Below, one piece after another: positions 1-5,578 of a stretch of DNA of 6,168 nt. Each line of letters begins with the position of its first letter. The stretch's first letter is position 1. Source of the stretch: Syntrophobacterales bacterium (GTDB taxonomy: Bacteria > Desulfobacterota > Syntrophia > Syntrophales > UBA6807); contig JAGGSD010000260.1 in the NCBI GenBank assembly GCA_021159265.1, positions 1-6,168 on the forward strand, written 5' to 3'. The notes under the pieces are model-generated. The model did no database searches. It had not been told where the DNA came from and saw only the letters and a program-made list of their open reading frames with translations. Position numbers and translations under genes: made by a program.

Positions 1-72
1 TGTCATATAATAACAATGTGTTAAGCCACTTTTATCAAAATGACTTCCTTGAAAGTCACAAAAACACTCTTT
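1..72. other. Non-coding flank downstream of kdsC
   Basis: AT-rich sequence with no supportable gene on either strand. The only visible structure is a small inverted repeat, TGACTT (41-46) and AAGTCA (53-58), separated by 6 bp. It has no T-tract on either side and is too small to name as a terminator. Confidence 0.5.
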
Positions 73-143
73 TGTCATTCTGAGCGATAGCGAAGAATCT
101 GATATCATTGAGATTCTTCGTCGCTCCGCTCCTCAGAATGACA
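73..143. repeat. 71-bp palindromic (REP/MITE-like) intergenic element
   Basis: Long imperfect inverted repeat. The outer arms TGTCATTCTGAG (73-84) and CTCAGAATGACA (132-143) are perfect 12-bp complements. The inner arms CGAAGAATCT (91-100) and AGATTCTTCG (111-120) are perfect 10-bp complements around a 10-bp loop (101-110). Between the two paired parts the left side has 6 bases and the right side 11, giving an asymmetric internal bulge rich in CG. From memory, the GTCATTCTGAG...CGAAGAATCT pattern recurs as a dispersed non-coding palindrome in many bacterial genomes; I cannot check that here. It lies 70-140 bp past the kdsC stop, where it could protect or end the transcript, but it lacks a U-tract. 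Short open frames across it are artefacts of the palindrome. Confidence 0.85.
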
Positions 144-154
144 CGGTGTGGACC

Positions 155-190
155 TTTTACGAAGCCGTCATGGTTGATACTGTCGTAAAA
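155..190. repeat. Short palindrome with 8-bp arms
   Basis: TTTTACGA (155-162) and TCGTAAAA (183-190) are perfect 8-bp inverted arms around a 20-bp centre. GAC (151-153) and GTC (195-197) may extend the stem across a bulge. It sits between the kdsC stop and the larger palindrome. It has no G+C-rich stem and no T-run in the kdsC direction, so it is not a convincing rho-independent terminator. It may be a second dispersed repeat or simple mRNA 3'-end structure. Confidence 0.5.
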
Positions 191-212
191 AACTGTCAAT
201 ACGTAAGCTGCG

Positions 213-755
213 TTAGTTGATTTCATATCTTGAAGCGATATCATCCCATTTCCCCTGAATCTTGAGAATGATTTCGCAAAGTTCTCTTACCGCCCCCTGC
301 CCTCCTTTTCTTTCCGTAATATAATCAGCTGATTCTTTTGCATATTCAGATGCATCTTCAACGGCCACCGAAAATCCGACTCTTCGAAATACAGGAATAT
401 CTACGATGTCATCTCCGACATAAGCAACCTGTTCACCCGAGATTCTTTTCTTACGTAATATTTCTTCCAGATTCTCAACTTTATTTTTCGAACCCTGATA
501 AATTTCTTTTATTCCAAGCTCCCGGGCACGGTATTCCACTACTTTTGATGTCCTTCCGGTAATCAAAACAACTTGAATGCCTGTCCTAATGAGCATCTTC
601 AGACCGTGACCATCCCTTACGTTAAAATGCTTTGTTTCATTTCCCAGATCATCAATAATTATTTTACCATCCGTTAATACCCCATCAACATCCAGCATTA
701 AAAAAGTGACAGATTTAATTTTTTTTACCAGTTCTTCATCAAATAATTTATTCAT
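213..755 (-). CDS. kdsC: KdsC, 3-deoxy-D-manno-octulosonate 8-phosphate phosphatase
   Basis: Cytoplasmic HAD-superfamily phosphatase that hydrolyses Kdo 8-phosphate to Kdo and phosphate, the step before CMP-Kdo formation in LPS core synthesis. The 180-residue length is typical of the small, cap-less KdsC (YrbI) type, which works as a tetramer. HAD motif I is LDVDGVLTDG at residues 21-30 (nucleophile D22, acid/base D24). Motif II is ITGR (65-68), the motif III lysine lies in GSKNK (88-92), and motif IV is GDD (114-116). The C-terminal GGQGAVRE (151-158) is characteristic of KdsC and helps separate it from other HAD enzymes. The ATG at 755 is preceded by AAAGGTGA, which lies in the last codons of kdsA. 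The gene starts only 3 bp after the kdsA stop, so translation is probably coupled. It ends with TAA. No kdsD or lpt genes follow inside the window, although such genes often do in related operons. Confidence 0.95.
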   Translation of the reverse strand: MNKLFDEELVKKIKSVTFLMLDVDGVLTDGKIIIDDLGNETKHFNVRDGHGLKMLIRTGIQVVLITGRTSKVVEYRARELGIKEIYQGSKNKVENLEEILRKKRISGEQVAYVGDDIVDIPVFRRVGFSVAVEDASEYAKESADYITERKGGQGAVRELCEIILKIQGKWDDIASRYEIN

Positions 756-758
756 GCT

Positions 759-1583
759 TCACCTTTCACATTTAACGATTCCATCGATCTTTTTCAGTGT
801 ACGTAAAAGATCTGGGAGCGATTTCAAATAAAGAGAATTGGGACCATCACAGAGAGCACACTCAGGATCAGGATGAACTTCCATAAACAACCCATCGACA
901 CCGACAGCGACTGCCGCGCGAGCCAAATAGACTGCCATGTCCCTGTTGCCACCCGACGCATTTCCAGCGCCTCCGGGAAGCTGTACACTGTGGGTGGCAT
1001 CAAAAATCACCGGATACCCCATTGCTCTCAACACAGGAAGAGAACACATATCAACAACAAGATTATTATAGCCGAAGCTTACGCCCCTTTCAGTCATCAG
1101 TATATTTTCATTACCTGTAGATAGCACCTTATCCAATATATGTCTTGCATCCCATGGCGCAAGGAACTGCCCCTTCTTTATATTAACGATCTTTCCACAT
1201 TTTGCCATTTCCATAACAAAATCCGTTTGTCGTGAGAGAAATGCCGGAACTTGCATGATATCCAGTACTTTTGACGCTTCTTCAATTTCTTCAAAACGGT
1301 GAACATCTGAAAGAACAGGAATAGACAGTTCCTCTTTGATCTTCTGTAAAATTTGAAGTCCCTTCTTTATGCCGGGCCCCCTGTAGGAATCTTTTGAAGT
1401 TCGATTCGCCTTGTCATATGAAGCCTTAAAGATGAAAGGAATATCTAATTCCTCCGTAATATCCTTTAGAGTTCCGGCTATCTCTCTTGTTTTTTCCTCG
1501 TCCTCGATAACGCAGGGGCCTGCAATTAATACAAAGGGAACGCCTCCTCCGATTGTAAAATTATTTAAAACGATCTGTTTCAT
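759..1583 (-). CDS. kdsA: KdsA, 3-deoxy-8-phosphooctulonate (Kdo8P) synthase
   Basis: Condenses phosphoenolpyruvate with D-arabinose 5-phosphate to Kdo 8-phosphate in the cytoplasm, the first committed step of Kdo/LPS synthesis. The 274 residues cover the full TIM-barrel family length. Recognisable blocks are AGPC (21-24), FKASYDKANRTS (52-63, substrate loop), SYRGPG (66-71), PAFLSRQTD (113-121), NIKKGQFLAPWD (134-145), FGYNNLVVD (170-178), DATHSVQLPGG (195-205), GLFMEVHPDPE (231-241) and CDGPNS (245-250). C24, H198, E235 and D246 match the four ligands of metal-dependent Kdo8P synthases such as that of Aquifex; the metal-free E. coli type has Asn in place of the Cys. The start at 1583 is chosen because AGGAG lies 7 nt upstream. 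An in-frame ATG at 1604 would add seven residues but has no Shine-Dalgarno. The TGA stop is at 761-759, 3 bp before kdsC. Confidence 0.97.
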   Translation of the reverse strand: MKQIVLNNFTIGGGVPFVLIAGPCVIEDEEKTREIAGTLKDITEELDIPFIFKASYDKANRTSKDSYRGPGIKKGLQILQKIKEELSIPVLSDVHRFEEIEEASKVLDIMQVPAFLSRQTDFVMEMAKCGKIVNIKKGQFLAPWDARHILDKVLSTGNENILMTERGVSFGYNNLVVDMCSLPVLRAMGYPVIFDATHSVQLPGGAGNASGGNRDMAVYLARAAVAVGVDGLFMEVHPDPECALCDGPNSLYLKSLPDLLRTLKKIDGIVKCER

Positions 1584-1621
1584 CTTTAAGCTCCTGTTAA
1601 TCATTTAATGCAGCCAAGCCA

Positions 1622-1721
1622 CAAGGACTGAGCAATGAGCAACAAGGATTAATGGTAAAAGGTTTTTCCTTGGACCTTGCACCTTGATCCTTGTTCCTTT
1701 TTCCTTGCTCCTTGGTCCTTG
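1622..1721. repeat. Facing heptamer arrays able to form a nested hairpin upstream of kdsA
   Basis: A left block of AAGG-type units (1622-1649) faces a right block of CCTT-type units (within 1668-1730). Three perfect nested complementarities can be read: 1622-1628 with 1715-1721 (7 bp), 1630-1635 (GAGCAA) with 1705-1710 (TTGCTC), and 1641-1649 (AACAAGGAT) with 1687-1695 (ATCCTTGTT). The structure would form in the leader of kdsA if that leader is cotranscribed with the TPR gene. The repeats allow several alternative registers. A regulatory role is only an inference. Confidence 0.6.
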
Positions 1722-1730
1722 GTCCTTTCT
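1668..1730. repeat. Tandem array of nine degenerate 7-bp repeats (CCTTGNN)
   Basis: CCTT recurs at 1668, 1675, 1682, 1689, 1696, 1703, 1710, 1717 and 1724, an exact 7-bp period for nine units. The units are CCTTGGA, CCTTGCA, CCTTGAT, CCTTGTT, CCTTTTT, CCTTGCT, CCTTGGT, CCTTGGT and CCTTTCT. The first four bases never change; the last three vary. The array ends 5 bp before the stop codon of the TPR gene. On the transcribed minus strand it reads as repeated AAGG cores. It resembles in kind, not in sequence, the short tandemly repeated heptamers known from cyanobacterial intergenic DNA. Confidence 0.9.
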
Positions 1731-1735
1731 AATCC

Positions 1736-3736
1736 CTACCTATACTTCTCCCGCAACATTTTGATTCTCATTTCGGGTATTTTCTGTGCCGCCTTTTTGG
1801 AACCGGGATTAAGCTGATACGCATTCGTATATTCCCTTAAAGCATCTTTGTACATCTTCTTTTTTTCATAAGCCATTGCAAGATTCAGGAAAACCATATC
1901 GTCTTCACTGTCATATCTAAGCGAGGCCTTATAATTTTTAATCTCCTGATCGACATCGCCTTTACGACCATAGGCGTAAGCCAGACTTGAATAAAGTTCC
2001 GCCTTCCCGGGATGAAGCTTTATCATTTTCTTATAAGCATCTATAGCCTTGTTATAATTTTTCTTTTTCAGATAATACTCTGCCAGGATTGTCAGAACCT
2101 CAACTGTTGGATTGGATGAGGCATATTTCTCGTACTCTGCAATCGCTTTTTTCTTCTTTCCAGTCTTGCTGTAGGCAAAAGCAAGATTATACCGAATCTG
2201 TTTATCCTTAACACCATACGTTATTGCCTTCTCATAGTTTTCAACCGCTTTTTTATAATTCCCGACCTTTCCATATGCAAAACCAAGATGCGCATACGCT
2301 CTGGCATATCTGGGAGAATTCTTCACAACCTTTCTGTACAAACCGATGGCCTTTTTATAGTTTCTCTTTCTTACATAATAATCGGCTAACCGTGACAGGG
2401 CATCCGTATCATCAGGTTGTAATGATATTACCTTTTCGTATTCTTTCGCTGCTTTCTTATAAAGTTTCCTTTTTTCATAAGCCACGGCGAGGTTGAAATG
2501 GATTACAGGATCTTTCGGATTAAGGGAGATAGCCTTCTTATAATTTTCGATTTCCCTTTTCCACTGCCCCAGATTTCCACTGGCAAGACCGATGTTCGCA
2601 TAAGCCGTCGCATTCTTCGGTTGTTTTTTAATAATCTTTTTATACAGATCTATGGATTCACCATATCTGCCGGCTTTGAGACAGACATCAGCCAGGGTAT
2701 TCATCACATTGATATCGCGCGGCATTTTTTTATAAACATATTTATAATGTTTGATAGCATCGGATAATTTGCCTTTTTTCTCGTATGCTTCCGCCAGCCG
2801 ATAGCGGGCTTGAATATTATCAGGGTTTAATTTGAGAGAAACCTTGTAATTGGCAATTGCCCTGTCCCATTTTCCCAGCCTGGAATAAGCTAACGCTATA
2901 CCGGCATAAGGAAAATCATCTTCAGGACTATTCCGTATTATTTTTCTGTAAACCGGAATGGCTTTGTCATATTTCTTTAATCTCATATATGCCTTTGATA
3001 ATTCAACGAGGGCCGTCATATCACCGGGTTTTTGTTTAAGCACCTTTTTATACTCTGCAATCCCCCTGGTGATCTTACCTGAATTTATATATATCCCTGC
3101 CAGCGCCTTGCGTGTATTCACATCATCTTTTTTCATACTCAAGGCACGTTGAAGAAACTTAATCTGAGATTTTTTGCTCTTTGTACTTCTCGCATACCTG
3201 AGCCAGTCTTGGGGTGTAATTATTACCTTTACAGGAATGGACGCAATGATTTCGTCATGATATTTCACATGAATATTGTAACCTTTATTTTTCTTTGTTT
3301 GTTTTCGCCTTATAACTTTATCAATTAATTCCATACCATTAAGCAATGTCCTGAAATCATTTTCACTTCCCATACCCTCTATATCGGCACTGATTCCTCT
3401 CTCGAAAAGTGAGTCGGATGATACCCTTTTTAAGACAAATTCATCACGGTACGAAATCTCAAAAACATCTCCTTTAGCTAATCGATAATCCTTCCCATTT
3501 TTTTCAACATCCAGATAATAAAACTCCGGAGTATATCCCAACACAGTGGACAGAAAGGTTCCTTTTATCCTTGAAAGCGCGGAAGACCAGTCACAATATT
3601 GATACTTTGCCCCCAGATAATGATCAAACACCACACCGCCGGCAAAAGACAAAACAAGAAGAATAATGATCACCCAGACAGGCACTTTATTGCCGCCTTG
3701 TTTTTCTTCTCTCTTAATTCTGTAATAATCCACCAT
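1736..3736 (-). CDS. Membrane-anchored TPR-repeat protein of unknown function
   Basis: A 666-residue protein. A basic N-terminus (KREEKQGGNK) is followed by one hydrophobic segment at about residues 19-37, so it is predicted as N-in with the bulk in the periplasm; there is no cleavage site or lipobox. Residues about 40-190 form a region I do not recognise. From about 205 to 648 there are 13 tetratricopeptide repeats. The conserved Tyr of helix B falls at 229, 263, 297, 331, 365, 399, 433, 467, 501, 535, 568, 602 and 636, a 34-residue spacing with one residue missing once. Every third repeat is most alike, giving a 102-residue superunit repeated four times. The protein is very rich in Lys and Tyr. 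Such solenoids usually scaffold protein complexes; the partner is unknown. The ATG at 3736 has GGAG 8 nt upstream. The stop is TAG. It lies between xerD and kdsA on the same strand and may share their transcript. Confidence 0.94.
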   Translation of the reverse strand: MVDYYRIKREEKQGGNKVPVWVIIILLVLSFAGGVVFDHYLGAKYQYCDWSSALSRIKGTFLSTVLGYTPEFYYLDVEKNGKDYRLAKGDVFEISYRDEFVLKRVSSDSLFERGISADIEGMGSENDFRTLLNGMELIDKVIRRKQTKKNKGYNIHVKYHDEIIASIPVKVIITPQDWLRYARSTKSKKSQIKFLQRALSMKKDDVNTRKALAGIYINSGKITRGIAEYKKVLKQKPGDMTALVELSKAYMRLKKYDKAIPVYRKIIRNSPEDDFPYAGIALAYSRLGKWDRAIANYKVSLKLNPDNIQARYRLAEAYEKKGKLSDAIKHYKYVYKKMPRDINVMNTLADVCLKAGRYGESIDLYKKIIKKQPKNATAYANIGLASGNLGQWKREIENYKKAISLNPKDPVIHFNLAVAYEKRKLYKKAAKEYEKVISLQPDDTDALSRLADYYVRKRNYKKAIGLYRKVVKNSPRYARAYAHLGFAYGKVGNYKKAVENYEKAITYGVKDKQIRYNLAFAYSKTGKKKKAIAEYEKYASSNPTVEVLTILAEYYLKKKNYNKAIDAYKKMIKLHPGKAELYSSLAYAYGRKGDVDQEIKNYKASLRYDSEDDMVFLNLAMAYEKKKMYKDALREYTNAYQLNPGSKKAAQKIPEMRIKMLREKYR

Positions 3737-3750
3737 ATCAAATTCTCCAA

Positions 3751-3823
3751 CCTTGATCCTTGATCCTTGAACCTTATCCCTTATCCCTTTATCCTTCAGT
3801 CCTCATTGCTCATTGCTCATTCC
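3751..3823. repeat. Second heptamer array, CCTTNNN then TCATTGC, between xerD and the TPR gene
   Basis: CCTT recurs at 3751, 3758, 3765, 3772, 3779, 3786 and 3793, seven units in exact 7-bp phase (CCTTGAT twice, then CCTTGAA, CCTTATC twice, CCTTTAT, CCTTCAG). A one- to three-base junction follows, then TCATTGC (3803-3809), TCATTGC (3810-3816) and TCATTCC (3817-3823), again 7 bp apart. It nearly fills the 94-bp spacer, stopping 14 bp short of the TPR start codon and outside its Shine-Dalgarno. The TCATTGC units reappear in inverted orientation upstream of kdsA (about 1630-1642), so the two spacers share both unit types. Confidence 0.88.
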
Positions 3824-3830
3824 CCGGCCC

Positions 3831-4718
3831 TTATCCCCTTGGATGACATTTCTTATGAATATCCTTTAATATTTCTCTCGTAACATGTGTATAAATCTGT
3901 GTAGTTGATATATCGGAATGACCAAGCATAACCTGAACAGAACGAAGATCCGCCCCTCCTTCCAAAAGGTGCGTGGCAAATGAATGCCTGAAAGTGTGGG
4001 GATGAATTTTTTTGTGCAATCCGGATTTAGTAGCATATTTTTTCACAATCTTCCAGAATCCCTGACGTGTCAGACCGTTTCCTGATCTGTTCACGAAAAC
4101 AAATTTTGTTTTCTTGCCTTTCAAAAGCTTCAATCTTCCCTCGCTAATATACCTGGTCATATAGTCAATAGCAAATTTCCCAATGGGGACAATCCTTTCC
4201 TTGCTGCCTTTTCCGATAACGATAAGATACCCCACCTGCCAATTGATACTGTTGACGGTCAATGAAATCAACTCGGATACGCGAATTCCCGTCGCATACA
4301 TAAGTTCCAGCATGGCCCTGTCCCTCATGCCGAGCGGCGTTTTTGCATCAGGTTGTTCCAGAAGAAGATTCATCTCATCCTTACTCAACGTATCGGGAAG
4401 ACGCATCCATACCTTGGCAAGCTCAATGTTTGCCACAGGACTTTCATCAAGGATATCTTCACGGAGTAGATACTTATAAAACCCTCTGATTGCCGCAAGC
4501 GCTCTGTTACTGGAATTTGTCGTTAATCCACAATTCCTCACATAACCCAGATAGGATATAACATTATCCGATGTAATATCTTTTATACTTTTAATACCGC
4601 GCCTGTCCATAAATTCCCAATACCGGTTTAAATCCCGGCTGTATGCTTCCAGTGTATTGAGGGAAAGGCCCTTTTCGATGGCGAGGAAATTAAGATATTC
4701 ATCGATATACTGATACAT
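3831..4718 (-). CDS. xerD: Tyrosine recombinase XerD
   Basis: Site-specific tyrosine recombinase. XerD acts with XerC at dif, under FtsK control, to resolve chromosome dimers at division. The 295 residues are close to the 298 of E. coli XerD. An N-terminal SAM-like core-binding domain (about 1-100; LAIEKGLSLNTLEAYSRDL) precedes the catalytic domain. All six catalytic residues are visible: R146 in TGIRVSEL, K170 in GKGSKERIVP, H241 and R244 in PHTFRHSFATH, H267 in LGHSDISTTQIYTH and the nucleophile Y276. The reading frame stays open to an ATG at 4925, but those 69 extra residues have no family similarity and overlap the promoter and start of the antitoxin gene. The ATG at 4718 has AGGTGA just upstream and gives the canonical XerD N-terminus. 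XerC or an element-borne integrase is possible, but length and motifs fit chromosomal XerD best. It ends with TAA. Confidence 0.88.
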   Translation of the reverse strand: MYQYIDEYLNFLAIEKGLSLNTLEAYSRDLNRYWEFMDRRGIKSIKDITSDNVISYLGYVRNCGLTTNSSNRALAAIRGFYKYLLREDILDESPVANIELAKVWMRLPDTLSKDEMNLLLEQPDAKTPLGMRDRAMLELMYATGIRVSELISLTVNSINWQVGYLIVIGKGSKERIVPIGKFAIDYMTRYISEGRLKLLKGKKTKFVFVNRSGNGLTRQGFWKIVKKYATKSGLHKKIHPHTFRHSFATHLLEGGADLRSVQVMLGHSDISTTQIYTHVTREILKDIHKKCHPRG

Positions 4719-4744
4719 AATTACATTCACCTGCCTGTAATCCA

Positions 4745-4773
4745 AATCTAAACGATACCAGCCGGGATTGCAA
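4745..4773 (-). promoter_or_regulatory. Candidate sigma-70 promoter for xerD
   Basis: On the minus strand, TTGCAA (-35; 4773-4768) and TAGATT (-10; 4750-4745) are separated by exactly 17 bp. This would start transcription near 4738, about 20 nt before the xerD ATG and just ahead of its Shine-Dalgarno. The -35 and -10 each match consensus at 4 of 6 positions. This is a plausible but modest match, found by eye. Confidence 0.4.
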
Positions 4774-4805
4774 GCATCATGACAAACACGATTAATAAAT
4801 ATTTC

Positions 4806-4834
4806 TTGATTATGGCCATAAAGATGGCTATAAT
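4806..4834 (+). promoter_or_regulatory. Sigma-70-like promoter of the toxin-antitoxin operon
   Basis: TTGATT (-35; 4806-4811), a 17-bp spacer and a perfect TATAAT (-10; 4829-4834) lie 35 bp before the antitoxin start. A transcript from about 4841 would have a 5' leader of roughly 30 nt containing AGGGAAAGGAG. This is the best promoter match in the window. Confidence 0.72.
4811..4832. promoter_or_regulatory. Inverted-repeat operator candidate for antitoxin autoregulation
   Basis: TATGGCCAT (4811-4819) and ATGGCTATA (4824-4832) are inverted copies matching at 8 of 9 positions, separated by AAAG. The left part also lies in a perfect 10-bp palindrome, TATGGCCATA (4811-4820). The repeat covers the promoter spacer and the -10 hexamer. 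That is where Phd/YefM antitoxins, alone or with their toxin, usually bind to repress their own operon. Binding itself is inferred. Confidence 0.55.
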
Positions 4835-4869
4835 CCATTGGCATAAAAAGAAACCAGGGAAAGGAGATA

Positions 4870-5151
4870 ATGGTCATGCAAAAGCGATTTTCCATAGCTG
4901 AAACCAAAAACAAATTGCCATCCATTATCCATGATGTAGAAAAAGGGAATTCCGTAGAACTGACAAGGCGAGGTAAACCGGTAGCTGCATTGTTGTCGAT
5001 TAAGGAATACGAACGACTGTGCGGGAAAAATCAAGACTTCTGGAGTGGTTTAATGGCAATTCGTCAGGTTATTGAAAATGAAAACATCGAGATTTCCGAT
5101 CTGGATTTTGAGGGACTTCGAGATCCATCTACCGGCAGGGGGACTGAATAG
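4870..5151 (+). CDS. Phd/YefM-family antitoxin of a type II toxin-antitoxin module
   Basis: A 93-residue DNA-binding antitoxin expected to neutralise the PIN toxin encoded immediately downstream and to repress the operon. The N-terminal Phd/YefM fold is visible in FSIAETKNKLPSIIHDVEKG (7-26), ELTRRGKPVAALLS (30-43) and the KEYERL helix (45-50). The C-terminal part, after about residue 55, is more acidic. It ends in DFEGLRDPSTGRGTE (79-93), a tail typical of antitoxins of this type paired with PIN toxins and probably the toxin-binding segment. The Shine-Dalgarno AAGGAG (4861-4866) is only 3 nt from the ATG at 4870 but 9 nt from an in-frame ATG at 4876. Translation may therefore begin at the second, giving MQKRFSIAE. 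The TAG stop lies 5 bp before the toxin ATG. Confidence 0.92.
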   Translation: MVMQKRFSIAETKNKLPSIIHDVEKGNSVELTRRGKPVAALLSIKEYERLCGKNQDFWSGLMAIRQVIENENIEISDLDFEGLRDPSTGRGTE

Positions 5152-5156
5152 AACAG

Positions 5157-5570
5157 ATGAAATATTTGCTGGATACGAATATTCTGTCGGAGTCTGTGAA
5201 AACGGCACCTGATAAATCAGTTCTTATCATGCTTGAAAAACACCAACATGAAATTGTAACGGCAGCACTTATCTGGCATGAACTTCAATACGGTTGTCAA
5301 CGTCTTCCCCTGTCACATAAACGTGATATCATTGAATCATTTCTGAATGATGTGGTGCAAAACATGTTGATTCTTCCTTATGATAAGCGAGCCGCAGCGT
5401 GGCATGCCGGAGAACGTGCAAGATTGTCATCGCAGGAAAAGATGCCTTCATTTGTGGATGGTCAGATTGCGGCAATAGCCAGTGTAAACGGCCTGATTTT
5501 AGTAACGCGCAATATTAGTGATTTTGAACCGTTTTCAGAATTAAAGACTGAAAACTGGTATGGTGCTTGA
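5157..5570 (+). CDS. vapC: VapC-type PIN-domain ribonuclease toxin
   Basis: A 137-residue single PIN-domain protein, full length for VapC. VapC toxins are Mg2+-dependent endoribonucleases that stop translation by cutting tRNA or rRNA; the target here cannot be read from sequence. The acidic active-site residues are present: D6 in LLDTNILSE (4-12), E42 in WHELQYG (40-46), D101 in FVDGQIAAIA (99-108), and D122 in LVTRNISDFEPF (115-126). The toxin is therefore predicted to be catalytically intact. The C-terminus ENWYGA resembles the usual VapC ending. The gene begins 5 bp after the antitoxin stop. Its likely ribosome site, AGGGGGA (5137-5143), lies inside the antitoxin coding sequence, which suggests translational coupling and antitoxin excess. 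A terminator hairpin follows the TGA stop. Confidence 0.93.
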   Translation: MKYLLDTNILSESVKTAPDKSVLIMLEKHQHEIVTAALIWHELQYGCQRLPLSHKRDIIESFLNDVVQNMLILPYDKRAAAWHAGERARLSSQEKMPSFVDGQIAAIASVNGLILVTRNISDFEPFSELKTENWYGA

Positions 5571-5578
5571 GCATATAA

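Noticed and set aside
56..244. 62-codon minus-strand open frame across the palindromes
   Set aside because: It crosses two palindromic elements, overlaps the end of kdsC, and encodes no recognisable protein; judged spurious.
1584..1604. Longer kdsA start at 1604
   Set aside because: No ribosome site precedes it, while AGGAG is 7 nt before the ATG at 1583, which also matches the usual KdsA N-terminus.
1668..1730. CRISPR array
   Set aside because: Units are 7 bp with no spacers and no cas genes are nearby; these are simple tandem heptamers.
2224..3152. Several plus-strand open frames antisense to the TPR gene
   Set aside because: They mirror the repetitive, Lys/Tyr-rich coding sequence of the TPR gene and have no ribosome sites or recognisable domains.
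3831..4718. Phage or integron integrase marking a mobile element
   Set aside because: Length, motif spacing and a compact N-terminus fit chromosomal XerD; no att-like duplications, tRNA gene or phage genes are in the window.
4719..4925. N-terminal extension of the xerD frame by 69 residues
   Set aside because: It has no XerD similarity, overlaps the antitoxin start and promoter on the other strand, and the ATG at 4718 has its own Shine-Dalgarno and gives the usual XerD N-terminus.
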